Source: Rhizobium oryzihabitans (GTDB lineage: Bacteria; Pseudomonadota; Alphaproteobacteria; Rhizobiales; Rhizobiaceae). From it: DNA of 64,000 bases. Shown here piece after piece: positions 1 through 9,030 of this stretch. Made by a program: the position numbers and the translations under genes. The notes under the pieces were generated by a model. The model was not told the origin of the DNA and did not search any database. It saw only the letters and a list, made by a program, of their open reading frames with translations. Every line of letters starts with the position of its first letter. The first letter of the stretch is position 1. The DNA is taken from positions 1,550,001 to 1,614,000 of the forward strand of contig NZ_CP048632.1 of NCBI RefSeq assembly GCF_010669145.1, given 5' to 3'.

Positions 1-993
1 ATCGGCGACACGCTGCGGGGTGAGCGCGTCAGGCGCCAGGAATTCGAAGGCGTAGCACATCTGCATCTTGTCATCGCCGGAGGTATATTCGCCGACGATT
101 TCGAGACCGCGCTGACTGTCACCCACTTCGCCGACAGCGGCGATGTCAGGGAATTCGTCCAACACGGCGCGGAAGCGCTTCAGGAAGGCGATGTTTTCCG
201 GGCGGTTCTTGTCGTAGAGATGTTCCTGGAAGTTATAGGGATTGACCGCAGGCGCGGTGGAGGCATTGCGGCGCTCCGGCGCCAGCGCCGGGTTGTCGCG
301 CAGCTCGAGGTCATGGAAATAGAAGTTGATGGTGTCGAGGCGGAAACCATCGACGCCGCGCTTCAGCCAGAAGCGGGTGATGTTCAGCAGCTCTTCCTGA
401 ACTTCCGGATTATGCAGGTTGAGGTCCGGCTGCGAGGTCAGGAAGTTGTGCATGTAATATTGCATGCGGGTCGGATCCCACTGCCAGGCGGAACCGCCAA
501 AGATCGACAGCCAGTTATTGGGCGGCGTGCCGTCCGGCTTGCTGTCCGACCAGACATACCAGTTCGATTTCGGATTGCTGCGGCGGGCGCGACTTTCCAC
601 GAACCACGGATGCTGGTCTGACGTATGCGACATGACGAGGTCGATCATGACGCGAACACCGAGGCGGTGAGCCTCTGCAATCAGCCCGTCGAAATCGGCT
701 AACGTACCGAACATCGGATCGACATCGACATAGTTCGAGACGTCGTAACCGAAATCCTTCATCGGCGAGGTGAAGAAGGGCGAAATCCAGATGGCGTCGG
801 CACCGAGACCGGCAATATGCGCCAGACGGTCTGTGATGCCCTTCAGGTCGCCGATGCCGTCGCCATTGGAGTCCTGATAGGAGCGCGGGTAGATCTGATA
901 GATAACAGCGCCGCGCCACCAGTCCTTGTTGGGCGTCAAAGCGGAAGTCACCGAAGCGGTCATGGAAGTGTCCTGTCTGGTATGGGCGTTCAT
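1..993 (-). CDS. aglA: Alpha-glucosidase, GH13 family (partial, 3' end cut by window edge)
   Basis: Cytoplasmic glycoside hydrolase that splits alpha-glucosides such as sucrose, maltose or trehalose after import. The readable 331 residues begin a typical GH13 (beta/alpha)8 barrel: an early WWRGAVIYQIYPRSY strand, the calcium-site-like DSNGDGIGDLKG loop, and the nucleophile motif GVDGFRLD with Asp220. It lies 7 bp after aglG on the same strand, so it is the distal gene of the transport operon read here. Two starts are possible, ATG at 993 (GGGAGG upstream, overlapping the aglG stop) and ATG at 963 (AGGA 7 bp upstream); I list the longer. The C-terminal half lies outside the window. The family is clear; the exact sugar is inferred from the agl context. 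Confidence 0.93.
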   Translation of the reverse strand, partial: MNAHTRQDTSMTASVTSALTPNKDWWRGAVIYQIYPRSYQDSNGDGIGDLKGITDRLAHIAGLGADAIWISPFFTSPMKDFGYDVSNYVDVDPMFGTLADFDGLIAEAHRLGVRVMIDLVMSHTSDQHPWFVESRARRSNPKSNWYVWSDSKPDGTPPNNWLSIFGGSAWQWDPTRMQYYMHNFLTSQPDLNLHNPEVQEELLNITRFWLKRGVDGFRLDTINFYFHDLELRDNPALAPERRNASTAPAVNPYNFQEHLYDKNRPENIAFLKRFRAVLDEFPDIAAVGEVGDSQRGLEIVGEYTSGDDKMQMCYAFEFLAPDALTPQRVAD

Positions 994-1000
994 GGAATTA

Positions 1001-2161
1001 TCAGCCTCCCTTGACGGAGCCTGCCAGCAGGCCACGCACGAGATAACGTTGAAGGGCGAAAAAGACGCCAAGCGGCACGATGATGGTGACGAAGGCGGAG
1101 GCGGTGAGGATTTCCCAGTTGCCGCCGCGCGAACCGAGCAGCGCATTGAGCGCGCCGGTCAGCACCAGCTCGTCCTTCTGCGTGCCGAGGAACACCATGG
1201 CGACGAGCAGGTCGTTCCAGGTCCACAGGAACTGGAAGATGGCGAAGGAGGCGAGCGCCGGGAATGACAGCGGCAGGATGATCTTGACGAAGATTTCGAA
1301 GTCGCTCGCGCCATCGACACGCGCACTTTCGATGATCTCCTTCGGCAGGCCGGAAATATAGTTGCGCAGCAGGTAGATGGCGAGCGGCAGACCGAAGGCG
1401 GTGTGCGCCAGCCAGATGCCGGCATAGGTCTTGGACGGCACGCCGAAGATGGTGCCGATTTCATTATAGAGCCTGAGAAGCGGGATCAGCGACATCTGCA
1501 GCGGCACGACGATCAGGCCCACCACCATGGCAATCAGCAGATTGCGGCCGGAGAAGCTCATCCATGACAGCGCATAGGCGGCGAAGGCGGCAATGAGGAT
1601 GGGGATGACGGTTGCCGGCACGGCGACGGTCAGCGAATTGACGAAGGACTGGCCGATGCCTTCCGAGGTCAGAACCGTGCGATAATTATCGAGCGTGAAG
1701 ACGGGCGGCGTCGCGACGGAGATATAGACGCGCTTGCCGCGAGAGCCTTCAAAGCTCGCGGCCTTGCTATATTCGTAGGTGCCGTCCGTATTAACGAGCA
1801 ATGTTTCGCCGTCACCGATATCGGCCGCCTCGCCGGCTTTGAACGCCGTGGGCTCCTGTACGCGAACGCCGAAGGCTGCAACCTTGCCGCCCTGTCCGCT
1901 TTCGAAAACATTGCCTGATATGACGTAGCGGTTTCCGTCCTGCTTCTGCGCGGCAGCATCGGCGAGGCGAACCGCCGCCGTCTGTTCCGAGCTGGAAAAG
2001 GCCGTCCACCAGCCCGACACAGTGATCTGGTCCTTGTCGCGCAGCGAGCTGACGAGAATGCCGAGCGTGGGCAGGAGCCAGAGCAGCACGACGACCAGCA
2101 CGCTCGCATGGACGATGAGGCGCGGCATACCGACGCGGCGCAGACGTTTGACGATATCCAT
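1001..2161 (-). CDS. aglG: Alpha-glucoside ABC transporter permease AglG
   Basis: Inner-membrane permease of a carbohydrate ABC importer (MalG type). The 386-residue protein has an N-terminal membrane segment (LIVHASVLVVVLLWLLPTL), a long periplasmic loop of about 130 residues, then the MalG-like membrane domain with the EAA loop ESARVDGASDFEIFVKIILP that contacts the ATPase. The start is the ATG at 2161, one base after the aglF stop; a longer reading to 2263 would run far into aglF and is rejected. It pairs with AglF. The ATPase (AglK in Sinorhizobium) is not in the window and probably lies beyond aglA. Confidence 0.93.
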   Translation of the reverse strand: MDIVKRLRRVGMPRLIVHASVLVVVLLWLLPTLGILVSSLRDKDQITVSGWWTAFSSSEQTAAVRLADAAAQKQDGNRYVISGNVFESGQGGKVAAFGVRVQEPTAFKAGEAADIGDGETLLVNTDGTYEYSKAASFEGSRGKRVYISVATPPVFTLDNYRTVLTSEGIGQSFVNSLTVAVPATVIPILIAAFAAYALSWMSFSGRNLLIAMVVGLIVVPLQMSLIPLLRLYNEIGTIFGVPSKTYAGIWLAHTAFGLPLAIYLLRNYISGLPKEIIESARVDGASDFEIFVKIILPLSFPALASFAIFQFLWTWNDLLVAMVFLGTQKDELVLTGALNALLGSRGGNWEILTASAFVTIIVPLGVFFALQRYLVRGLLAGSVKGG

Positions 2162-2162
2162 C

Positions 2163-3176
2163 TCAGCGGCCCTCCATCTCACGATTGGCCTGGCGGATGT
2201 TCCAGACCATGATCGGCGTGACGGCAGCCATGATGATGAGTGCGATGACCGCACTTCGGCCACTGTCGCCGCCGCCGCGGAACATCCAGTCGAACATGAG
2301 ATTGGCGAGCACCATGGTGTTCCACTGCCCGTTGGTCATGGTCAGCACGATGTCGAAAACCTTGAGCACGAGAATGGTGATCGTCGTCCAGACGACGGCG
2401 ATGGTGCCCCAGATCTGCGGAACCATAATCTTCCAGAAGATCTGCCAGCCATTGGCGCCATCGATGACCGCCGCCTCGATGGTCTCCTCGGGAATGCCCC
2501 GCAGCGCCGCCGACAGGATGACCATGGCGAAACCGGTCTGGATCCAGATGAGGATAACCATCAGGAAAAAGTTGTTCCAGAAGGGCATGGAAATCCACAC
2601 CTGCGGATTGCCGCCGAAAAACTCTACGATGGCGTTCAAGAGGCCGATCTGCACCTGCCCCTCGGCGCGATATTCATAGATGAACTTCCAGATGACGGAG
2701 GCGCCGACAAAGGAGATCGCCATGGGCATGAAGACGATGGATTTGGCGATGTTGCCCCACCAGATACGGTCGGTCATGACGGCGATGACGAGGCCGAAGA
2801 AGGTGCAGGCGGCCGGCACGACGGCGAGCCAAAGAATATTGTTGAAGATCGACTGGCGGAAACCGGCATCGAAAAACGCCCAGCGATAATTGGCGAGACC
2901 GACGAATTCGCTGCCGGTCCGGTCATAGAAAGACAGGATCAGCGTGGCGATGACGGGGTAGACCAGATAGACCAGCAGGAGAATCAAAGCCGGGCCGATG
3001 AACAGCCAGGGCCGGACCGCCGCGCGGCGATTGAGGTTGCGGGATGCCTGAAGCACGTCTCCCGAGCGGACCGGAAAGATCGCCTGAAGCACCTTGTCGG
3101 ATAGCCAGTAATAGGCAGCGCAGGCAAAGACCCCCGCCACCATCACGCCGATGGCCGAAACGAGTTGTTGAGCCAT
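2163..3176 (-). CDS. aglF: Alpha-glucoside ABC transporter permease AglF
   Basis: MalF-type inner-membrane permease, 337 residues, partner of AglG. An N-terminal membrane segment (AIGVMVAGVFACAAYYWL) is followed by a cytoplasmic stretch, a second segment (PWLFIGPALILLLVYLVYPVIA) and the permease core with the EAA loop around EAAVIDGANGWQIFWKI. The ATG at 3176 was chosen because a strong GGGAGG lies just upstream; the frame continues upstream without a better start. It sits between aglE and aglG with tight spacing, so one mRNA for aglE-F-G-A is likely. Confidence 0.93.
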   Translation of the reverse strand: MAQQLVSAIGVMVAGVFACAAYYWLSDKVLQAIFPVRSGDVLQASRNLNRRAAVRPWLFIGPALILLLVYLVYPVIATLILSFYDRTGSEFVGLANYRWAFFDAGFRQSIFNNILWLAVVPAACTFFGLVIAVMTDRIWWGNIAKSIVFMPMAISFVGASVIWKFIYEYRAEGQVQIGLLNAIVEFFGGNPQVWISMPFWNNFFLMVILIWIQTGFAMVILSAALRGIPEETIEAAVIDGANGWQIFWKIMVPQIWGTIAVVWTTITILVLKVFDIVLTMTNGQWNTMVLANLMFDWMFRGGGDSGRSAVIALIIMAAVTPIMVWNIRQANREMEGR

Positions 3177-3281
3177 GTTCCCTCCCTTGATCCTCTCCGC
3201 GCCGCGCTGATTTATGCGGTCGTCGGGGCAGCGCCGTTGGTAAGGGCCCGGCAGCAAACCGCCGGGCCTGATCCGATATCT

Positions 3282-4643
3282 TTACTTCAGGCCGTCCCAG
3301 GCCTTCTGGATATCGCTCGCGACCTGATCGGCAGACTTGCCGCCGACGAAATCGATCATGCCGGTCCAGAATGCGCCGGCACCGATCTTGCCGGGCATGA
3401 GGTCGGAACCATCGAAGCCGAAGCTTGTCGCGGTCGTCAGGATTTCACCCTGCCGCTTCATCTGCTCATTGGCATAGGCATCGACATTCACACCCTTATA
3501 GGGCGTGAGGAAGCTGGACTGCGCCATCCAGACCTCATGGGCGATCGGGGTCTGCAGGAATTCGACGAATGCCTTGGCGGCAGGCGCTTCCTTGGTGATG
3601 GTGACGAGCGTGCCAGCGCCGAGAACAGGCTTGCCGAGGTCAGGCTTGGACGCGTAAGTCGGCATGTAGAAGAAATCCGCATCCGTGCCCACTTTGGTGC
3701 CTTCCGGGAAGAAGGACGGAATGAACGACGCCTGATGGTGCAGGTAGCACTTCGGCGGAATGTCGAAGAGGCCCTTGGGGCTGTCGCGGAAGTCGGTGGA
3801 GGCCACGGCCGCGACGCCGCCGCTGACATATTTTTCGTTCTTGGCGAATTTGCCGAATTCGTTGATCGCCTCGACCACAGCCGGATCAGTGAATTTGACC
3901 TCGTTGGTCGTCCATTTCTGGTAGACGTCGAGCGGCTGCGTGCGCAGCATCAGGTCTTCCACCCAGTCGGTCGCCGGCCAGCCGGTCGCACCGCCGGAGC
4001 CGAGACCGATGCACCAGGGGGTGCCGCCATCGGCGACGATCTGGTCCGTTAGCTTGAACAGGTCTTCCATGGTCTCGGGTACCTTGTAGCCCGCTTCCTC
4101 GAAGTTCTCGGGCACGTACCAGACGAGTGACTTCACGTCAGCCTTGAAGGGAAACGCGAAATAGGCCTTGTTGCCATCCTTGCCCTTGTAGCTGCCGAGA
4201 TCGACCCAGGATTTGCCCGCGCCGTAATTTTCCTCGACCCATTTGGCCGTGTCATCGCCGAGCGGAACCAGAAAACCCTTTGCCGCGAGATCGGCCAGAA
4301 GGCCGGGCTGCGGCAGGATGGCGATGTTGGGCGGCGAGCCCGCCTGCGTATCGATGACGATCTGCTGCTCGTAATTTTCCGACGAGGAATAACGGACATT
4401 CACGCCGGTCGCGTCAGCGAAATAGGCAAGCACCGTCTGGAACAGGGCCTCGTCCTCACCGCGCCAGGGTCCGAAAATCGTCAGCGTCTGGCCTTTCAGG
4501 TCGGCATGGGCCGCCTTGAAGTCCTCGTAGCTTTTCCAGTTGAACTTGGCGTCACCGCCGGGCGCGAATTTCAGGTCAGCGGCAGAGGCCGCACCGGACA
4601 GCAGCGCTATTGCAGCAGCCGTCGCCAAAAGAGTCTTCTGCAT
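3282..4643 (-). CDS. aglE: Alpha-glucoside ABC transporter substrate-binding protein AglE
   Basis: Periplasmic solute-binding protein of the alpha-glucoside importer, 453 residues. It starts with a clear Sec signal peptide (MQKTLLATAAAIALLSGAASA) and continues as a family-1 extracellular solute-binding protein, with a TLTIFGPWRGEDEALFQTVL strand-helix and a later SGGATGWPATDWVEDL segment. The start ATG at 4643 has GGGAGG about 8 bp upstream. It is the first gene of the leftward agl operon and is transcribed away from aglR, from a 274-bp region holding two AglR-type operators. Confidence 0.94.
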   Translation of the reverse strand: MQKTLLATAAAIALLSGAASAADLKFAPGGDAKFNWKSYEDFKAAHADLKGQTLTIFGPWRGEDEALFQTVLAYFADATGVNVRYSSSENYEQQIVIDTQAGSPPNIAILPQPGLLADLAAKGFLVPLGDDTAKWVEENYGAGKSWVDLGSYKGKDGNKAYFAFPFKADVKSLVWYVPENFEEAGYKVPETMEDLFKLTDQIVADGGTPWCIGLGSGGATGWPATDWVEDLMLRTQPLDVYQKWTTNEVKFTDPAVVEAINEFGKFAKNEKYVSGGVAAVASTDFRDSPKGLFDIPPKCYLHHQASFIPSFFPEGTKVGTDADFFYMPTYASKPDLGKPVLGAGTLVTITKEAPAAKAFVEFLQTPIAHEVWMAQSSFLTPYKGVNVDAYANEQMKRQGEILTTATSFGFDGSDLMPGKIGAGAFWTGMIDFVGGKSADQVASDIQKAWDGLK

Positions 4644-4692
4644 GTGATTTACCTCCCATCACATAAAAGGCTCAAAGCGTCCTCGCTCAATC

Positions 4693-4702
4693 AAAGCGCT
4701 TT
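4693..4702. promoter_or_regulatory. LacI-type operator, aglE-proximal copy
   Basis: Perfect palindrome AAAGCGCTTT followed by GG, 50 bp upstream of the aglE start. It has the central CG typical of LacI/GalR-family operators. An identical site lies at 4850-4859. Binding by AglR is inferred from position and family. Confidence 0.75.
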
Positions 4703-4849
4703 GGCTGCCTATTCATCTCATTGTCATCAAGAAGGAGTCAAGAGGCTCTTTCTGCGGAAACGTTGCAGCGCCTCGTGAATAATCATATTTATTTAGAAAG
4801 GCGGCTATCGTTTTCGATTGAGAAAAGCGGCAGAGGCTGGTAAAAATCT

Positions 4850-4859
4850 AAAGCGCTTT
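4850..4859. promoter_or_regulatory. LacI-type operator, aglR-proximal copy
   Basis: Second perfect AAAGCGCTTT palindrome, again followed by GG, about 60 bp upstream of the aglR start. The two site centres are 157 bp apart, close to fifteen helical turns, which would place both sites on the same DNA face and suits looping and aglR autoregulation (inference). Confidence 0.75.
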
Positions 4860-4917
4860 GGAAGCCTGGGAGAGGTTTTACCGTTTCCAGAGCGCACGCA
4901 TGGAGGAAATGAGAGAC

Positions 4918-5943
4918 ATGAACCTGAAACAGTTGTCGCAACTGCTGGGCATTTCGCAGACGACCATCAGCAGGGCGCTCAACGGCTATCCCGAGGTCAG
5001 CGCCGAAACGCGCCGCCGCGTCATGGAGGCTGCCGAAAAGACGGGCTATCGCCCGAATGCCGCGGCGCAACGGCTGGCGACGGGCAAGGTCGGCTCCATC
5101 GGGCTTGTCATGCCTATTGGCGAACACCACCGTTCCGATGTGCATTTCGGCGAATTCCTGAGCGGTCTCGGTGAGGAAGCATCACGCAGCGGCTTTCATC
5201 TGGTCATCATGCCGACAGAGCCGGAGAAGGAACGGGAAGCGCTGCGGGGGCTCGCCGCAAGCGGCAGCGTCGATGGCATCTATCTCGCCTATATGAAGAA
5301 GAACGATCCCCGCATCGCCATGCTGCAATCTCTCTCCCTGCCCTTCCTCGTCCATGGCCGCTCCATCGGCGTGGAGGAGGATTATCCCTATCTCGACGTG
5401 GACAATGAAGGCGCGTTCCGTGATGCGACCCAGCTTCTCCTCCAGCTTGGCCATACGCGGATCGGGCTGCTGAATGGCCCGGAGGGTTATGATTTCACCT
5501 ATCGACGCTGTCTCGGGGTGGAAAAGGCGCTTTCGGCAAATGGCCTGACATTGCATGCGAACAACAAGAGACACAGCAGCATGACCGATGAGGAAGGCTA
5601 TCTCGGCATGGAGGCGCTGCTGTCCCGGCCGGAAAAGCCGACCGCCATTCTCTGCGCCAGTACCGCGCTTGCGCTTGGCGCAATCCGCTCGCTCAACCAG
5701 CGCGGCCTGAAACCGGGCAAGGATATTTCGCTGATCGCCCATGACGATGTGTTGCCCCTGCTGAAGCCGGACAATTTTTCCGTGCCGCTGACCACCACCC
5801 GCTCGTCACTCAGGGCGGCGGGCGTGCGCGTGGGCCAGCGCCTGATCAACCGGATCAAGTTCAACCAGACGGAACCCCATCAGGAGCTCTGGAAGGCGGA
5901 ACTTGTGGTGCGTGCTTCGACGGGGCCGGCTCCGAAAGCGTAG
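4918..5943 (+). CDS. aglR: LacI-family transcriptional regulator of alpha-glucoside uptake
   Basis: DNA-binding repressor of 341 residues. Residues 1-50 form the LacI helix-turn-helix (LKQLSQLLGISQTTISRAL), then the hinge region (RPNAAAQRLATGK) and a periplasmic-binding-protein-like effector domain. ATG 4918 is preferred because GGAGG lies about 10 bp upstream and the protein then begins directly with the helix-turn-helix; the earlier in-frame TTG at 4858 sits inside the operator. It diverges from aglE and very likely represses the agl operon until an alpha-glucoside binds. Confidence 0.92.
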   Translation: MNLKQLSQLLGISQTTISRALNGYPEVSAETRRRVMEAAEKTGYRPNAAAQRLATGKVGSIGLVMPIGEHHRSDVHFGEFLSGLGEEASRSGFHLVIMPTEPEKEREALRGLAASGSVDGIYLAYMKKNDPRIAMLQSLSLPFLVHGRSIGVEEDYPYLDVDNEGAFRDATQLLLQLGHTRIGLLNGPEGYDFTYRRCLGVEKALSANGLTLHANNKRHSSMTDEEGYLGMEALLSRPEKPTAILCASTALALGAIRSLNQRGLKPGKDISLIAHDDVLPLLKPDNFSVPLTTTRSSLRAAGVRVGQRLINRIKFNQTEPHQELWKAELVVRASTGPAPKA

Positions 5944-5970
5944 CCAGTTGTTTTTGGTCCCCTCTTCTTC

Positions 5971-6086
5971 CCGTCATTCCGGCCTTGAGCCGGAATCCAG
6001 AAGACGCGCGTCGGCGCGGCGAGAAGACTCTTTCCAGCCCAAGGACTTGGGCTGGCTGGATACCGGCTCAAGGCCGGTATGACGGC
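5971..6086. repeat. Mosaic palindromic repeat, RIME-like, copy 1
   Basis: A 116-bp element bounded by a nearly perfect 30-bp inverted repeat (left arm begins CCGTCATTCCGGCCTTGAGC; the right arm reads as its complement). The core carries a second palindrome, GCCCAAGGACTTGGGC. The same core with different arms occurs at 62722-62838. It resembles the rhizobial intergenic mosaic elements (RIME). It lies between the convergent aglR and folD genes, where it may also end transcription. Confidence 0.85.
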
Positions 6087-6092
6087 AGCAAA

Positions 6093-6126
6093 TTGTGTAC
6101 GCCACAAAATTCGATACCGTACACAA
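6093..6126. repeat. Inverted repeat between aglR and folD
   Basis: Perfect 9-bp inverted repeat TTGTGTACG / CGTACACAA with a 16-bp loop, 25 bp beyond the folD stop. There is no T-run, so it is not a classical terminator. It may be a bidirectional processing hairpin or a flank of the adjacent repeat. Confidence 0.5.
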
Positions 6127-6151
6127 AGAACCCGATCACACTCGGCTCGCA

Positions 6152-7051
6152 CTAGAACTTCGGCGCGGTCAGACCCAGCGCGCGATGGGCGGCGATGACG
6201 GTGTTGGCCATCAGCATGGCGATCGTCATCGGGCCGACACCGCCCGGCACGGGTGTGATGGCGGCGGCCACGGCACTTGCCTCTTCGAAGGCGACATCGC
6301 CGACCAGCTTCGACTTGCCTTCACCCTTTTCCGGAGCGGGAATGCGGTTGATGCCGACATCGATGACAGTCGCGCCGGATTTCACCCAATCCCCCTTCAC
6401 CATCGCCGCGCGACCGACCGCGGCCACGAGAATGTCGGCGGTCTTGCAGACGGTGGCGAGATCCTTCGTGCGCGAATGCGCCATCGTCACCGTGGCATTG
6501 GCATTGAGGAGAAGTTGGCCCATCGGCTTGCCGAACAGGTTGGAGCGGCCGATGACCACGGCATTGAGGCCGGAAAGATCGTCGCCATGAATGCCGCGCA
6601 CCAGGAGCATTGCGCCAGCCGGCGTGCAGGAGATGAGGCCGGTTGCGAGGTCGCCGGTCGCCAGCTTGCCCGCGTTCAGAACACTGAGGCCATCCACATC
6701 CTTCTCAGGCAGGATCGACTGGATGATCTCATCGGAATCGAAGTGTTTCGGCAAAGGAAGCTGTACCAGAATGCCGTGGATGGAGGCATCGGCGTTCAAT
6801 TCGCCGACCAGCTTGAGGAGCGCGTCCTGCGTCGTTTCTTCCGGCAACGTGTGTTGAACGGAGTTGAAACCGCATTGCTTGGCCATCTTGCTTTTGGAGT
6901 TCACGTAGGCGTGGCTGGCCGGATCATTGCCGACGATGACAACCGCGAGACCGGGCTTCACGCCCTTTTCCGCCTCAAGCGCTTCTGCCGATTTGCGGAC
7001 TTCCTCGACGACCGAAGCCGCCTTCGCCTTCCCGTCAATCACAACTGCCAT
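6152..7051 (-). CDS. folD: Bifunctional methylenetetrahydrofolate dehydrogenase / cyclohydrolase
   Basis: Cytoplasmic enzyme of one-carbon metabolism that interconverts 5,10-methylene-, methenyl- and 10-formyl-tetrahydrofolate using NADP. The 299 residues carry the family signatures: [10 protein letters not shown] near the active-site lysine, [16 protein letters not shown], the nucleotide-binding [13 protein letters not shown], and PGGVGPMT near the C-terminus. ATG 7051 is chosen over an in-frame start 20 codons upstream because an AGGAGC ribosome-binding site precedes it. It stands alone and converges on aglR. Confidence 0.96.
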   Translation of the reverse strand: MAVVIDGKAKAASVVEEVRKSAEALEAEKGVKPGLAVVIVGNDPASHAYVNSKSKMAKQCGFNSVQHTLPEETTQDALLKLVGELNADASIHGILVQLPLPKHFDSDEIIQSILPEKDVDGLSVLNAGKLATGDLATGLISCTPAGAMLLVRGIHGDDLSGLNAVVIGRSNLFGKPMGQLLLNANATVTMAHSRTKDLATVCKTADILVAAVGRAAMVKGDWVKSGATVIDVGINRIPAPEKGEGKSKLVGDVAFEEASAVAAAITPVPGGVGPMTIAMLMANTVIAAHRALGLTAPKF

Positions 7052-7128
7052 GCGTTCTGCTCCTGCTGGATTACGTTGGCCCCGTATGGTGCCGACTTTG
7101 CAGGAATGCAAGCAAAAATGCAGCGTCG

Positions 7129-8916
7129 TCAGGCAGTTTTGCGGTAGTCATCGCCATGGTCGGCGTAATCGGCGAGACGCTCCCTCAATAGCGCCAACTC
7201 GCGTCTCAATTCCGCCAATTCCTCGGCTTCGGCCTGCTCGTGATCGAAGTGTCCGGCAAGGGCTTCGTTCAACAGGGACGGAAGCTCAGGCGGCGCCTGG
7301 TCGGCGGTTCTGAAGGTGCGGTTGCCCATCAGCACCTGTCGTACGCGCTCATCGAGCGGGATATCATCGGTGTCATTCGCCGCGTCGGTGTAATAAGTGG
7401 CAAAGGCGTCCTCCGGCTCGAAATCGCCATCTGCGGCGAGCTCTTCGAGGTCGTGGAACACATCTGGCTCGATCGGCTCGAGTTCGGCAAATTGCGGGGA
7501 TTGCTCCTGTCGGAATTCCTCGTCCGCTTCCATGGCGAGCGGGAGTTGTTCGTCGTTTTCGAGGATCGGCGCGGCCGCCTCTTCCTCATCGTGGCGGCGG
7601 TAGCTCAGGAGATAAAGGCTGCCCAGCAGGCCGATCAAGGCGCCGCCGCCCGCCATCATCGCAGCTTGCGTCAGATCGCGCGACAACTCGCCCGGTCCGG
7701 CCTTCTTCGCAAGACGGGTTTCAATGGCGGGTGTGGTTGATGATGCGAGATCGCGGCGCTCGCTTGCCTCCAGATAGGCATTCCTCGCCGTTTCCAGCTC
7801 ACCCTGCAATCTGGACAGTTCGCCGGGAGCGATGCCGAGGCCGTTCAGGCGGTCGAGATATCTGGTGCGTTCGCCAGTCGCTGTTGCGATTTCCTGGGCG
7901 ACGCGTTTTTCATCTGTCCGCAAACCGTCGACCAGCTGGCGGAGCGCCGGGGCGGCCAGCGCCTCAACGGCATCCACCCCATTCTGGGCGGCAATGCGAC
8001 GCGGATGCTTCGGCCCGTAATCGACCGAGATGCCGGCAAGCGCCATGCTGGCACTGGCATGTCTTTGCCTGATATCTTCAAGCGCGGAAAAAGCTATCCC
8101 TGTTGGCAACGGCTTCGACCACAGGTCATTCGGCTTTAGGGTGGAAGCTGCCGCCAGATCCACTTGGAGCGACTGTTGCTGCTGCGTCGCCGCCGCAAGA
8201 CTATTATTGACGTCGCGCAATTGCTGCTCAAGCTGCTGCACTTCCGACAGGACGGCGTCGCCGTGGCGCATCTGGAAGCCGTTCACCGCCGCTTCCGCCT
8301 CGTCCAGTCGGGTCCGCGCCCTCTCCGTCTCACGCATGGCGGGCGTCATGGTGCCTGCCTTGCCATCCGCCATGATCCGCATCGAGAGATAGTCGGTCAG
8401 CCGCATCGCGGCTTCCGGCGTTGCGGCCTTGGCGGTCACGATCAGCGTATTTTCATCCGGTGTCAGTTCCAGCCGGATCGCCTCGCCGACCGCGCCATTG
8501 AGCGCTTCACGCGGCGAAAGCAGCCGTGCGTCCGCCCCCGTCAGAAGGTCGAGAAGCAGGCCAAGCTCGCCCTGATTGCGAACGCCAACCATATCGGCAG
8601 GCTTGAGCTTGAGGTCGGCGGTGACCCGGTCCAGTCCGGAGGGTGAGAGCAGAGTGCGGCGGGCCATGGCAAGGAAGCGGGCCGAATCCGGCGCGTCATA
8701 GCTGCTCTGGGTCACCTCGACATGCGCTTGCGAAACATAACCGCGAAAGCCGGAATCAATGAGCATGAGCGGAAGCGTTGCACCCGCCACGGTGGCGGCG
8801 GCCACGCAACCGGCGGTCAGAAGCCGCAGACAATGTTTGCGCCATTGCGACGCGGGCACGGCGACATCATCCTCGTAAGGGCGTGTCGCCATCATATCCG
8901 GATTATGATCAACCAT
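7129..8916 (-). CDS. Wzz/GumC-like polysaccharide chain-length or export protein, no kinase domain
   Basis: Membrane protein of 595 residues with the layout of a polysaccharide co-polymerase. A membrane segment (residues ~28-53) leads into a Wzz-like periplasmic domain, then a long alpha-helical coiled-coil part (~190-400, e.g. [20 protein letters not shown]), then a second segment ([20 protein letters not shown]). The cytoplasmic tail is acidic, about 140 residues, and lacks Walker A/B or tyrosine-rich BY-kinase motifs. The start is uncertain (Met1, Met8 or Met9). It follows a glycosyltransferase gene on the same strand, so a joint role in a surface polysaccharide is plausible but unproven. 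Confidence 0.7.
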   Translation of the reverse strand: MVDHNPDMMATRPYEDDVAVPASQWRKHCLRLLTAGCVAAATVAGATLPLMLIDSGFRGYVSQAHVEVTQSSYDAPDSARFLAMARRTLLSPSGLDRVTADLKLKPADMVGVRNQGELGLLLDLLTGADARLLSPREALNGAVGEAIRLELTPDENTLIVTAKAATPEAAMRLTDYLSMRIMADGKAGTMTPAMRETERARTRLDEAEAAVNGFQMRHGDAVLSEVQQLEQQLRDVNNSLAAATQQQQSLQVDLAAASTLKPNDLWSKPLPTGIAFSALEDIRQRHASASMALAGISVDYGPKHPRRIAAQNGVDAVEALAAPALRQLVDGLRTDEKRVAQEIATATGERTRYLDRLNGLGIAPGELSRLQGELETARNAYLEASERRDLASSTTPAIETRLAKKAGPGELSRDLTQAAMMAGGGALIGLLGSLYLLSYRRHDEEEAAAPILENDEQLPLAMEADEEFRQEQSPQFAELEPIEPDVFHDLEELAADGDFEPEDAFATYYTDAANDTDDIPLDERVRQVLMGNRTFRTADQAPPELPSLLNEALAGHFDHEQAEAEELAELRRELALLRERLADYADHGDDYRKTA

Positions 8917-9030
8917 CTGAAGCCGTCTGCCACGCTCGGCGCCGCCCGCAACGGGCGACTGTCAAAACCTTACGAGAGGTTAAAGGATCGTGGCAAACAA
9001 ATGGTTAACGCCAATCTTGGCGGCCTTTTC

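Noticed and set aside
2022..3104. Open frame of 360 codons on the plus strand across aglF and aglG.
   Set aside because: The product is a His/Asp-rich shadow of two clear permease genes.
4858..4917. Upstream in-frame start codons for aglR (TTG 4858, ATG 4900, ATG 4909).
   Set aside because: The TTG lies in the operator, and only ATG 4918 has a well-spaced GGAGG and begins with the helix-turn-helix.
5971..6126. Insertion sequence or prophage attachment site next to folD.
   Set aside because: No transposase, no target duplication and no tRNA; the palindromes match the mosaic repeat family.
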